Both the position numbers and the translations under genes were made by a program. From Oscillospiraceae bacterium (GTDB lineage Bacteria > Bacillota > Clostridia > Oscillospirales > Oscillospiraceae), in assembly GCA_902761635.1 (NCBI GenBank), contig CACWLG010000003.1, positions 1-64,000 of the forward strand: a stretch of DNA of 64,000 nucleotides, in the 5' to 3' direction. The notes beneath the pieces are model-generated. The model had not been told where the DNA came from. It was given only the letters and a program-made list of their open reading frames with translations, and made no database searches. The first letter of the stretch is position 1; each line of letters begins with the position of its first letter. This document shows, one piece after another, positions 52,730 through 61,554 of the stretch.

Positions 52730-55660
52730 ATGCTTAAACTCAGTCAGATCAGGAAGGATTATGAAGTTGGCGATACCGTAGTACACGCGCTCAAAGGAAT
52801 CGACCTGGAGTTCAGAGAGAACGAGTTTGTCGCCATTCTCGGCCATTCCGGCTGCGGCAAGACTACGCTTCTGAATATCATCGGCGGCCTTGATCATTAT
52901 ACGTCCGGTGATCTCATCATCAACAGCAAATCAACCAAACGCTTTACAGACGCTGACTGGGACGCCTACCGCAACCACTCCATCGGTTTTGTTTTTCAGT
53001 CCTACAATCTGATTCCGCACCAGACCGTGCTGGCGAATGTTGAACTGGCGCTTACCTTGTCCGGCGTCGGCCCGTCCGAGAGACGGCAGCGGGCGAGTGA
53101 AGCGCTCGCCAAGGTCGGGCTGGGAGACCAGCTGAACAAAAAGCCCAGTCAGATGTCCGGCGGCCAGATGCAGCGTGTTGCCATCGCGCGCGCCCTTGTC
53201 AACAATCCCGATATCCTGCTGGCGGATGAACCGACCGGCGCCCTTGATACAGAAACCTCGATACAGATCATGGACCTGCTGAAAGAGATTTCCCGGGATA
53301 AGCTCATCATTATGGTCACCCATAACCCAGAGCTGGCTCTCGATTATGCAAGCCGTATCATACGGCTCAAGGATGGCGTCATAACGGATGACAGCGATCC
53401 CTATGAATCCGGTACAGGCGATACGGCAGAATCCGGCCGAACGGCGCGCGGGGACAGGACCTCCATGAGCTTTTTTACAGCACTGTCGCTGTCCACAAAC
53501 AATCTTCTGACAAAAAAAGCCCGCACGATCCTGACCGCTTTTGCCGGCAGCATAGGTATTATCGGTATTGCGCTTATTATGTCGCTCTCAAACGGTATTC
53601 AGAATTATATTAACAAGGTTCAGGAGGATACCCTGTCCAGCTACCCGATCACGATCCAGGCAGAGAGCGTGGATATGACAAGCATGATGACATCCCTTAT
53701 GGGAGTTCAGGCAGAGGCGGAGGAAAACCAGCACGAGCGAGACGCGGTCTATTCCAGCACGATTCTCTATGATATGATGAACTCCATGGTTTCGGCGGAG
53801 ACACAGAAGAACAATCTCAAATCCTTTAAGCAATACATTGAGCGCGATTCCTCCGACATATCTTCGCACATCAGCTCCATCCAATACTCCTATGACCTGG
53901 ACATGAACATCTATGCGGAAGACTGTGACGGGGTCATCGTTAAAACCGATGTGACGGAACTGTTCCAGCGGGCCATGAGCGCCACCTTTGGCGGCGATTA
54001 CAGCAGCTATTTTTCTACCTTCGGACAGGCTTATAACATGATGAATGCCTGGCAGGAGATGCTGCCCGGTGACAACGGCGAAGCGATCAGCCCGATGCTC
54101 AAGCAGCAGTATGATATTATCTATGGCAAGTGGCCGGAGCGCTATGACGAGGTTGTACTGTTCATCGACAAAAACAACAATGTATCAGACCTGACACTCT
54201 ATGCCCTTGGACTGAAATCCAGCGCGAACCTCTCTGAGGATATGGAGACCTTCATCAATCAGGAGGATCTCAATACCGAGATGGAGAGATGGTCCTATGA
54301 AGAAATCTGCGCGCTGAACCTGAGATATATCTTCCCGACGGATGAATACCGTTACGATGAGGAGGAGAATGTCTACACAAATGTTGCGGATGAGGACATT
54401 GGCCTTCGAACGCTCTTTATGAACGGCCTGCCTATCCGGATCGTCGGAATAGCCCGTCAAACGGACGAGGCACTCTCGGGTATGATCAACAGCGGCACAG
54501 TTGGCTTCACACACAATCTGGTGGAATACGTGGTCGGCGAGGCGGAAAAGAAACCGCTGGTGGCAAAACAGCTTGCACACCCTGAGATTGATGTGATCAA
54601 TGGACTGCCCTTCCTTGAGGAGAATGATGAGGCGGCGACCAAGCTCCGCAAGATCGAGGCGGCAAAGGACTACATCAACAGTGCGGACAACGAAAAGCTT
54701 GGCAAGCTCTATGTGGAGTTTATGACGGTTCCGGAGGACTCCTATATAGAAGAGCAGCTTGATGAGCAGATGAAGGACCTGACACGCAAGGATGTGGAGG
54801 ATATGGTGCTTCAGTTTTACCCGGGCTACGCCTCTTTCCTCAAGGAAATGGACGACGATACGCTGATGGACTATATCCGAAACATGCTTACCCAAACCGT
54901 CAAGGAACAGTATGCTGTTCAGATGCGAAACATGTACGCATACCTTTCGGATGAATCGCTGGCAAGGGACTTTTCGCTGCTGTCCCTGGAGGATGACGAT
55001 TACGTATGGCTGTATGATAATGCCATGCCGCCGACTTATTCTGACAGTACGCTGCACAAAAACCTCAAGACCCTTGGATATGTTGATCTTGAAAGCCCGA
55101 GCATGATCAATATTTACGCGTCCTCCTTCGAGGATAAGGACGCCATTGCCGATGAAATCACAGCGTATAACGAAAAGGTACCAGAGGAGGATCAGATCGA
55201 ATACACGGACATTGTGGCGCTGCTGATGAAGTCTGTCTCCACCATCATCAATGTTATCAGCTATGTACTGATCGCATTTGTGGCGATCTCTCTGGTCGTC
55301 TCCTCCATCATGATCGGCATTATCACCTATATCAGCGTGCTGGAGCGTACCAAGGAAATCGGTATTTTGCGTGCCATCGGCGCGTCCAAGCGCGATGTGT
55401 CCCGCGTTTTTAATGCGGAAACCTTTATCATAGGCTTGTTTGCGGGCTTGATCGGTATCGGATTGACCCTTTTGCTGAACATTCCGATCAATATCATCAT
55501 CCACGATCTGACAGGAATCCAAAACATCAATTCCAGCCTTCCTCTGATCGGGGCGGTCGGCTTAGTCGTGGTCAGTGTTATGCTCACCTTTGTTGCAGGC
55601 CTGATCCCATCGGGACTTGCGGCGAAGAAAGACCCGGTCGAGGCACTGCGAAACGAATAA
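52730..55660 (+). CDS. MacB/FtsX-type ABC transporter, ATPase fused to permease
   Basis: A protein of about 976 residues. The N-terminal ATPase (1-230) has GHSGCGKTTLLN, MSGGQMQRVAIARAL and LLADEPTGALD. One span lies near residue 260-285 (ILTAFAGSIGIIGIALIM). A very large external region follows (about 290-830), then three C-terminal spans with the FtsX coupling motif LERTKEIGILRAIGASKRDV. Such fusions belong to the MacB/BceA-BceB mechanotransmission group, which moves or removes envelope-active molecules rather than small solutes. AAGGGAG precedes the ATG at 52730. No two-component system or partner is adjacent, so the substrate is unknown. Confidence 0.88.
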   Translation: MLKLSQIRKDYEVGDTVVHALKGIDLEFRENEFVAILGHSGCGKTTLLNIIGGLDHYTSGDLIINSKSTKRFTDADWDAYRNHSIGFVFQSYNLIPHQTVLANVELALTLSGVGPSERRQRASEALAKVGLGDQLNKKPSQMSGGQMQRVAIARALVNNPDILLADEPTGALDTETSIQIMDLLKEISRDKLIIMVTHNPELALDYASRIIRLKDGVITDDSDPYESGTGDTAESGRTARGDRTSMSFFTALSLSTNNLLTKKARTILTAFAGSIGIIGIALIMSLSNGIQNYINKVQEDTLSSYPITIQAESVDMTSMMTSLMGVQAEAEENQHERDAVYSSTILYDMMNSMVSAETQKNNLKSFKQYIERDSSDISSHISSIQYSYDLDMNIYAEDCDGVIVKTDVTELFQRAMSATFGGDYSSYFSTFGQAYNMMNAWQEMLPGDNGEAISPMLKQQYDIIYGKWPERYDEVVLFIDKNNNVSDLTLYALGLKSSANLSEDMETFINQEDLNTEMERWSYEEICALNLRYIFPTDEYRYDEEENVYTNVADEDIGLRTLFMNGLPIRIVGIARQTDEALSGMINSGTVGFTHNLVEYVVGEAEKKPLVAKQLAHPEIDVINGLPFLEENDEAATKLRKIEAAKDYINSADNEKLGKLYVEFMTVPEDSYIEEQLDEQMKDLTRKDVEDMVLQFYPGYASFLKEMDDDTLMDYIRNMLTQTVKEQYAVQMRNMYAYLSDESLARDFSLLSLEDDDYVWLYDNAMPPTYSDSTLHKNLKTLGYVDLESPSMINIYASSFEDKDAIADEITAYNEKVPEEDQIEYTDIVALLMKSVSTIINVISYVLIAFVAISLVVSSIMIGIITYISVLERTKEIGILRAIGASKRDVSRVFNAETFIIGLFAGLIGIGLTLLLNIPINIIIHDLTGIQNINSSLPLIGAVGLVVVSVMLTFVAGLIPSGLAAKKDPVEALRNE

Positions 55661-55676
55661 GGATTCTCATAGTACG

Positions 55677-55718
55677 ACCCGGAAGCTCACGGATTATAAC
55701 GGAAGCTTCCGGGTTTTG
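55677..55718 (+). terminator. Terminator after the MacB-like gene
   Basis: ACCCGGAAGCT (55677-55687) and its exact complement (55704-55714) followed by TTTTGCTGTTTT. Loop of 16 bases. Confidence 0.8.
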
Positions 55719-55771
55719 CTGTTTTGGATGCAGGATTTTTCTGGAAAGAGGCAGTTTAATCCGATTATTTG

Positions 55772-55801
55772 TTGACAGAAGCGGATTGAACGATGTATTA
55801 T
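55772..55801 (+). promoter_or_regulatory. Sigma-A-type promoter for the P-type ATPase gene
   Basis: A perfect TTGACA (55772-55777), 18 bases, TATTAT (55796-55801), about 45 bases before the ATG. Confidence 0.68.
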
Positions 55802-55847
55802 AACATGATGTAGGAAAATGCCCGAAAATGTCTTAAGGTGATACTGT

Positions 55848-57827
55848 ATGGGAAAGCATCTCGCGCCGAAGCAAAAGCACGAGCTGAATTTCATAAATAG
55901 AATAACGCCTGTCATAAACGGACTGAAGCCATTGGCCAAGGCAGTCAGGGAAACACCCGAGAAGAAGGTGTCCGCTCGCTCGATCAGGAAAGTACCGACG
56001 ATGGGACGGCACCCCTGGATTTTTTACGTCGTTTCCGCACTGCTGCTGGTCGTTATCCGTTTTCTACCCATTGAAGGCTGGATGGTGCCCGCAGCCTATG
56101 CGATTCCCGCGCTGCTGGCCATCACAGAGCATGCAGCCGCAGCGTATGAGAAAATCCGTTCCGGAGAATATCTGAACCGCCCGCTTCTGTGCTGCGCTGC
56201 CGCTGTCCTGCTGTTTGCAACAAAGCTGTATACGGAATCCGTTCTGCTTCTTATTCTTGCTTTTGCCGCGGCCTGCATGGAGAGGCGGCTCTCAGAACAA
56301 AGTGAAGGTGAGCGCGCGAAGACTGCCGAGATCCTCCCGGAATATGCCATCCTTATAACGGAGGAGGGAAACGAGCGCGTTGACCCGGCCACAGTTAATC
56401 CCGGTGATATCCTGCTGGTGCCGGCCGGAGAGAGGATCCCCCTGGACGGCGTGATTGTGGATGGTATCACAACCATTGATACTGCCGCTGTTTCAGGGCA
56501 GCGCTCTCCTTGGGCTGTCAATGTCGGCTACAAGGTCTATTCCGGCTGCCGGAATTTGACAAGCGATATCCGGATTAGAGTTTCGCGGCCCTATGAGCAG
56601 TCAACAGCAAAGAGAATCGTCAAGGTCGCCGAAGCCGCTGTAGACTTTCCGCCTGAGCAGGAGAGAGCGGCTGTACGCTGCCAGCATATACTGATCCCCG
56701 CCTTGCTTGGTCTTGTCCTCATTGTGGGGCTTATCCTGCCGCTTTTCCGGGGGGAGTGGATTTCACACGGACGACGCGCTGCGGTTGTGCTCATTGCTGC
56801 CTGTATGCTGATGCACAGCTTTTCCATTTCGCTGCTGTACAGCAGGGCCTTGTCTGTTATGGAAGCCCTCGGCGTATTTTCAAAAGGAAAAGACTGTCTG
56901 GAATCAATTGCACGCGCTGAAACGATGATTTTCGATAAAACCGGTACGATCACAGAGGGCCGTTATACCGTAACGGACGTTTATCCCGTGAAGATGAGCG
57001 AGAAACAGCTTTTGACGATTGCGGCTGCAGGAGAAAGCTTTTCGCGGCATCCGATCGCAGCGGCTGTCCGGGAGGCTGCCGGCAAGCTGGATGAACGCGT
57101 CGCAAAGGCAACGAAGCTTTATGAGATCCCCGGCAGAGGCATCAGCGCGATCGTGGGCGGACGCCGCATCCTGATCGGCAACGCAGCTCTGCTTGAAGAG
57201 TATGGGATCAAGTATAACATTCCATCCCACCCGGGAACAGCCATTCATGTATCTGTGGATACGCGGTACTGCGGTTATATCATGGTGACGGACAAGGTGC
57301 GCCGCCGCGCTTTTGACGCCCTGGAGACACTGCGTGTAAACGGAATTAAAAAGCTTGTCCTTCTGACAGGGGATGTGATTTCGGTGGCAAGGCCGATCGC
57401 CTCCCGTCTCAACTTTGATATGCTTCGCGCCGAGCTGAAGCCCGAGGATAAGGTGAAGGCTGTCAATTATCTGATGAAGAACAAGGGGACCCACTCCACC
57501 ATCGCGTTTGTGGGTGACGGTGAGAACAGCGGGAAGATCATGTCCCATGCCGATACGGGCATTGCGATGGGTTCACTCGGCTCGGACAGTGCGCTCGCCT
57601 CTGCCGATGTTATGGTTATGGACCGGGACATCTTCAAGATCACAAGACTCCTGACGGTTTCCCGGCTTGTTTACCGCGCAGCGCTTGAAAACTTCGCCGC
57701 CGGTGCGGGCGGATGTGCCCTGCTTGTGATCCTCGGCGTCTTCGGTGTGATTTCGCCCCTTGCGGCAGAGCTCCTGGGCTTCCTCCTCAGTGCGGCTCTG
57801 CTTGCAAATACATTCAGAATCAAATGA
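55848..57827 (+). CDS. P1B-like P-type ATPase with altered catalytic motifs
   Basis: A 659-residue membrane protein with the overall order of heavy-metal P-type ATPases but no N-terminal metal-binding domain. The phosphorylation loop DKTGTIT (Asp363) and the HP pair (His401) are intact. Other key motifs are not: the actuator TGES is SGQR (216-219), the membrane CPC ion site is CML (319-321), and the hinge GDGIND is GDGENS (556-561). Such changes would be expected to block the normal dephosphorylation and metal transport. The frame is full length and clean, so it is not simply a pseudogene. It lies ahead of a HAD phosphatase and the spoIIIA operon. A regulatory or divergent transport role is possible. 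Confidence 0.75.
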   Translation: MGKHLAPKQKHELNFINRITPVINGLKPLAKAVRETPEKKVSARSIRKVPTMGRHPWIFYVVSALLLVVIRFLPIEGWMVPAAYAIPALLAITEHAAAAYEKIRSGEYLNRPLLCCAAAVLLFATKLYTESVLLLILAFAAACMERRLSEQSEGERAKTAEILPEYAILITEEGNERVDPATVNPGDILLVPAGERIPLDGVIVDGITTIDTAAVSGQRSPWAVNVGYKVYSGCRNLTSDIRIRVSRPYEQSTAKRIVKVAEAAVDFPPEQERAAVRCQHILIPALLGLVLIVGLILPLFRGEWISHGRRAAVVLIAACMLMHSFSISLLYSRALSVMEALGVFSKGKDCLESIARAETMIFDKTGTITEGRYTVTDVYPVKMSEKQLLTIAAAGESFSRHPIAAAVREAAGKLDERVAKATKLYEIPGRGISAIVGGRRILIGNAALLEEYGIKYNIPSHPGTAIHVSVDTRYCGYIMVTDKVRRRAFDALETLRVNGIKKLVLLTGDVISVARPIASRLNFDMLRAELKPEDKVKAVNYLMKNKGTHSTIAFVGDGENSGKIMSHADTGIAMGSLGSDSALASADVMVMDRDIFKITRLLTVSRLVYRAALENFAAGAGGCALLVILGVFGVISPLAAELLGFLLSAALLANTFRIK

Positions 57828-57837
57828 GAGAGGGACT

Positions 57838-58404
57838 ATGAGAACCTACGATTTTGACAAAACGATTTTCTATCCGGACAGCTCGGCCTGCTTTTACCGC
57901 TTTTGCCTGCTTCACCATCCCGCGGCCCTGCTTCCGACGCTCCCGGAGAGCATCCGAAGCTATATCGCCTACAGGCAAGGCTCCAAGAGCGCGAAAGAGC
58001 TCAAGCAGCAGCTCTTTTCGTTCTTGCCCGCTTTACGGGATTTGGACGGGACAGTCAGCAGTTTCTGGAAGAAGAACGAGAAGCGCCTCGGCGCCTGGTA
58101 TCTCGCACAGAAGCGCAGTGACGATCTCATCCTCTCTGCTTCTCCCCGTTTTCTGCTCCAGCCGATCTGCGATAAACTCGGCGTATCGCTGATCGCAACC
58201 GAGATGGATCAGCACACAGGAAAGATCAACGGTCTGAACTGTCATGATCATGAGAAGGTTCGCAGGTTTTATGAACAGTTTCCGGGCGCTCACACCGAGG
58301 CTTTTTATTCCGATTCCCTCAGTGACAGTCCGATGGCTGAAATTGCCGATGCTGCGTTTCTGGTCAAAAAGCACAGGCTGTCGCCGTGGCCCGGGAAAAA
58401 ATGA
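57838..58404 (+). CDS. HAD-family phosphatase (HAD-IB type)
   Basis: A 188-residue soluble phosphatase. Motif I is YDFDKTIF (the two catalytic Asp), motif II is LSASPRFL, and motifs III-IV are YSDSLSDSPMAEIADAAFLV. The helical cap between motifs I and II is that of HAD-IB enzymes (phosphoserine-phosphatase-like). The ATG at 57838 is 10 bases after the ATPase stop with GAGAGGG upstream, so the two are co-transcribed. The substrate is unknown. Confidence 0.83.
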   Translation: MRTYDFDKTIFYPDSSACFYRFCLLHHPAALLPTLPESIRSYIAYRQGSKSAKELKQQLFSFLPALRDLDGTVSSFWKKNEKRLGAWYLAQKRSDDLILSASPRFLLQPICDKLGVSLIATEMDQHTGKINGLNCHDHEKVRRFYEQFPGAHTEAFYSDSLSDSPMAEIADAAFLVKKHRLSPWPGKK

Positions 58405-58417
58405 TACGTTGTTTACA

Positions 58418-58448
58418 GCAGAGCTCCACAGGTATTGTGGGGCTCTGC
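58418..58448 (+). terminator. Hairpin after the HAD gene, before spoIIIA
   Basis: GCAGAGCTCCACA (58418-58430) pairs with TGTGGGGCTCTGC (58436-58448), one wobble, five-base loop, weak T content afterwards. It insulates the spoIIIA promoter from upstream transcription. Confidence 0.7.
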
Positions 58449-58452
58449 TTCT

Positions 58453-58481
58453 GCATAACGGGACAGGCAGAGGCATAGATT
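58453..58481 (+). promoter_or_regulatory. Putative sigma-E promoter of the spoIIIA operon
   Basis: GCATAAC (58453-58459), exactly 14 bases, CATAGATT (58474-58481), matching KMATATT-N14-CATACANT at the core positions. In Bacillus spoIIIA is a sigma-E operon, so the position is right. Start codon 19 bases after the -10. Confidence 0.6.
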
Positions 58482-58499
58482 GTCCATGGGGGTGAGAGA

Positions 58500-59360
58500 A
58501 TGGAGGCTTGGAAGATCGTGCTCGGCTTGCTTCCGGAGAAACTGTCCGGGGCGGTTGCGCCATATTCGATGGCTGAAGAAATCAGACTTCGGCTCGGGAG
58601 AACACCGGGCGTTGTGCTTGCCGGTAAGGAGCAAAGCCTTTCGGAGGCCCGCGTTTCCCGAGACGATCTGCAGCGCATCATGGAAAAGGCAACCGGCGCC
58701 TCTCTCCACGCCGCAGCCTCAGCACTGAGCGCCGGATACATTGCCTATAAAGGCGTGCGGATCGGCGTGTGCGGGGAAGCCGTTTACATTGGGGATCGGC
58801 TGAACGGACTGCGGAATATAAGCTCTCTTTCCGTTCGTATCCCACATGCGGTTTCAAAAGAATGCAGCTGCCTGATTGACAGTCTCCTCTGGCCCCAGCC
58901 GGAAAGCACCCTGATCTGTGCGCCGCCCGGTGTCGGAAAGACAAGCTTTCTGCGCGAATTGATCCGCCGGTCGGCAGAGCTGCCTTTGCGCGTAGCTGTT
59001 ATTGATGAGCGGAATGAACTGTCTGCCAGCTTCACAGGGGAAGCCCAGTTTGATTTGGGGCAGGGAAGTGATGTCGTGATCGGCATACGAAAACCCCAGG
59101 CAGCCATGATGCTTTTGCGGGGGATGAATCCGCAGATCATCGCCATGGACGAGATCACCCAGGAAACGGATCTGCAGGTGATCGAGCAGGTCGCTGGCTG
59201 CGGTGTGCTGCTCTATGCCACGGTGCATGGGAAAAACCGGGAAGACATGAAGAAGCGCCCCATATACAGGAGCCTTCTGGAGCATGGCTTTTTTCATACG
59301 CTCGTGACGATCCGCTGTATCGGCGGAAGGAGGATTTATGAGAGGGAGTCACTGACATGA
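58500..59360 (+). CDS. spoIIIAA: Stage III sporulation protein AA (ATPase)
   Basis: Mother-cell ATPase of the SpoIIIA-SpoIIQ channel, related to type II/IV secretion ATPases. Walker A APPGVGKTSFLREL, Walker B-like IIAMDEITQETD, and the N-terminal MAEEIRLRLGR motif. 286 residues. GGGGGTG precedes the ATG. First of eight overlapping genes; it joins spoIIIAB by ATGA. The channel feeds the engulfed forespore and supports sigma-G activity. Confidence 0.96.
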   Translation: MEAWKIVLGLLPEKLSGAVAPYSMAEEIRLRLGRTPGVVLAGKEQSLSEARVSRDDLQRIMEKATGASLHAAASALSAGYIAYKGVRIGVCGEAVYIGDRLNGLRNISSLSVRIPHAVSKECSCLIDSLLWPQPESTLICAPPGVGKTSFLRELIRRSAELPLRVAVIDERNELSASFTGEAQFDLGQGSDVVIGIRKPQAAMMLLRGMNPQIIAMDEITQETDLQVIEQVAGCGVLLYATVHGKNREDMKKRPIYRSLLEHGFFHTLVTIRCIGGRRIYERESLT

Positions 59361-59869
59361 CGAAAACCCTGGGCTTTTCCTCAATCCTGCTTGCAGCGCT
59401 CCTCTTTTCTGTGCAGCGGATCGAGGAGCAGAGAAGACTCACGATCGCCTTGCGGTCATACTGCGATATGCTCGAACAGATGATCGGCTTGCTTGAGATT
59501 CAGGCTCCGCCGATGCCCGAGCTGTTAAGCGCGCTTTCCTGCTGCTGTACCGGTCCGGCGGCAGGATTTGTCGGGCGTCTCTATCAATCTATGGAGAGCC
59601 TGGGTACGGAGAGTTTTCAGGTGCTCTGGCAGAAATCTCTGACGGCGTCAGCCGGCGGCCTGGACAAAGACGCGCAGCAGGCGCTGGATTCCCTGGGAAG
59701 CGTTCTGGGGCGTTATGATCTGAAAACACAACTGGACGCGGCCCGTACCTGCCTGCGCACGCTGCGGCAGCGCCAGGAAAGGATGCAGCAGTCCCTGCCG
59801 CAGTCAAGACGCCTGATCTTCGGTGTTGCGCTCTCTGCGGCCATGCTGTTGGGGATTATACTGATTTAG
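59357..59869 (+). CDS. spoIIIAB: Stage III sporulation protein AB
   Basis: A 170-residue protein with one N-terminal and one C-terminal hydrophobic segment (LGFSSILLAALLFSV; IFGVALSAAMLLGIILI) flanking a helical cytosolic domain. It resembles the GspF-type platform protein of secretion systems. The QSLPQSRRLIFG motif before the last span is conserved. It sits second in the operon. Confidence 0.92.
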   Translation: MTKTLGFSSILLAALLFSVQRIEEQRRLTIALRSYCDMLEQMIGLLEIQAPPMPELLSALSCCCTGPAAGFVGRLYQSMESLGTESFQVLWQKSLTASAGGLDKDAQQALDSLGSVLGRYDLKTQLDAARTCLRTLRQRQERMQQSLPQSRRLIFGVALSAAMLLGIILI

Positions 59870-59877
59870 GAGATACA

Positions 59878-60072
59878 ATGGATGTCGATTTGATTTTCAA
59901 AATCGCAGCAGTCGGAATCCTTGTTGCGGTGTTGAACATTCTTCTGCAGCGTTCCGGCAGAGACGAACAGGCGCTGATGACAACGATCACAGCTCTTGTC
60001 GTGGTCCTGATGGTGGTCGTGCAGAAAATCAGCGAGCTGTTTCATATGATCAAAGCGCTTTTTGGCCTGTAG
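59878..60072 (+). CDS. spoIIIAC: Stage III sporulation protein AC
   Basis: A 64-residue, two-span membrane protein (IFKIAAVGILVAVLNILL; TALVVVLMVVVQKISELF). Length and the GRDEQALMTT linker match SpoIIIAC. It begins nine bases after spoIIIAB and is followed at once by spoIIIAD. Confidence 0.93.
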   Translation: MDVDLIFKIAAVGILVAVLNILLQRSGRDEQALMTTITALVVVLMVVVQKISELFHMIKALFGL

Positions 60073-60076
60073 AAGT

Positions 60077-60463
60077 ATGGAGCTTTTGATAAAATGTACA
60101 GCCCTGGCATTGTTCAGCGCGATTTCCGCTTTGCTGATCCGCCGTATCAATCCGGAGCTGTCTCTTGCAATCAGCGCTGCTGCGGCCGTCGTGATCCTGC
60201 TCTCCGCCGTTATGCTGCTGCGGGAACTGACGGAATCCATGAAGGAGCTGGAGCACGTTTTCGGCAGTCAGATCGTACAGGCGAGACCGATCCTGAAATG
60301 CTTAGGCATAGCTCTCATCTCAAAATTTGGTTCGGATCTCTGCAAGGACGCTTCACAATCCGCCCTCGCGGCGGCGGTTGAGACAGCCGGAAGCCTGTGC
60401 GCGGCTGCAGTTGCAATGCCCATGATTCTCACACTCATGACAACAATAGGCGGTATGCTATGA
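60077..60463 (+). CDS. spoIIIAD: Stage III sporulation protein AD
   Basis: A 128-residue membrane protein with three or four spans, including LAISAAAAVVILLSAVMLL and the conserved LISKFGSDLCKDASQSALA segment. The ATG at 60077 is five bases after the spoIIIAC stop; a TTG at 60062 inside spoIIIAC is less likely. It overlaps spoIIIAE by ATGA. Confidence 0.92.
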   Translation: MELLIKCTALALFSAISALLIRRINPELSLAISAAAAVVILLSAVMLLRELTESMKELEHVFGSQIVQARPILKCLGIALISKFGSDLCKDASQSALAAAVETAGSLCAAAVAMPMILTLMTTIGGML

Positions 60464-61554
60464 GACAACTGTTTTGCGTTCTTCTGCTGATCCCCTTGTT
60501 TTTCTGCAAAGCCCATGCGCAGGAGCTGACCCCGAGCGCAATGGATATTTTTGATGCTGAAATCATGGAGAGGGGATTGAGCGAGGAAGAGGCGGAAATC
60601 AGCGGAGAACTCGGCGACGGCGTTTATGATATAGGCGCAGCACTCACAAGACTCTGGCGTGGCGTTTTTGAAAAGCTCAGGCTGGAAATGCATACCGGGC
60701 TTGGATTTGCGTTGTCCCTGCTGGCTCTCGTCTTCCTGTGCGCCTTTGCGTCCGCTGTCTGTACCATCAGTCAGATCCGGGATGCCATCGAGATCTGCGG
60801 CGTGTCCACAGCCGCGATGCTGTTGACGGGAAGCATGAACAGCCTTGTGTCGCAGACAGTCGAGGCGATTTACCGTCTGTCTGATTATTCCAAAGCGGCT
60901 TTGCCGGTACTCTACACGGCCGCCGCAGCCAGCGGTGCGGTAAGCTCCTCGGCTGTGCGCTATGCGGCGGCGAGCCTGGCACTCGATGTGATGATGAGTC
61001 TTTCACAAAAAACGGTCATCCCCCTCATCTATGCGTATCTCGCATTGACGCTTGGCGCATCCGTCTTCCCCAATCCCTTGCTTGAGGCGATGCAGCAGCT
61101 TTCAAACTGGGCGGCGAAGACGGTGCTGAAGGCATCGACCATTGCTTTCACTGCCTGTCTGAGCATAAGCTCCCTTATCAGTACCGGCGTCGACGCTGCC
61201 GCAGTAAAGGCCACGCGGACGGTCATCTCCGCAAGCCTTCCCGTCGTGGGAGGCATGCTTTCCGATGCCTCGGCTGCGGTCCTTGCGGCCGCGGGTGTTG
61301 TGCGCAGCTGTACAGGCGCTTTTGGACTGATGGCTGTCAGCGCCATGTGCGTGGGACCAATCGCGCTTCTGTCGGTGAAATCCTGCATGTTCAAGGCGGT
61401 GGCGGCAGCGGCTGATTCCGTCCAGAATGCACGCCTGAGAAAACTCTTTTCCGGATTGGGAAACGCGATCGGACTGCTGATGGGCTTGCTCGGATGCAGC
61501 GCGATCATGCTCTTTCTCTCCTTCGCGGCAGGAATGAAGGCGGTGACAGCCTGA
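60460..61554 (+). CDS. spoIIIAE: Stage III sporulation protein AE
   Basis: A 364-residue polytopic protein with an N-terminal signal sequence (QLFCVLLLIPLFFCKAHA) and about seven further spans. It is the largest membrane component of the SpoIIIA channel. The ATG at 60460 overlaps the spoIIIAD stop; a frame opening at 60397 is inside spoIIIAD. The stop overlaps spoIIIAF by TGATG. Confidence 0.93.
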   Translation: MRQLFCVLLLIPLFFCKAHAQELTPSAMDIFDAEIMERGLSEEEAEISGELGDGVYDIGAALTRLWRGVFEKLRLEMHTGLGFALSLLALVFLCAFASAVCTISQIRDAIEICGVSTAAMLLTGSMNSLVSQTVEAIYRLSDYSKAALPVLYTAAAASGAVSSSAVRYAAASLALDVMMSLSQKTVIPLIYAYLALTLGASVFPNPLLEAMQQLSNWAAKTVLKASTIAFTACLSISSLISTGVDAAAVKATRTVISASLPVVGGMLSDASAAVLAAAGVVRSCTGAFGLMAVSAMCVGPIALLSVKSCMFKAVAAAADSVQNARLRKLFSGLGNAIGLLMGLLGCSAIMLFLSFAAGMKAVTA

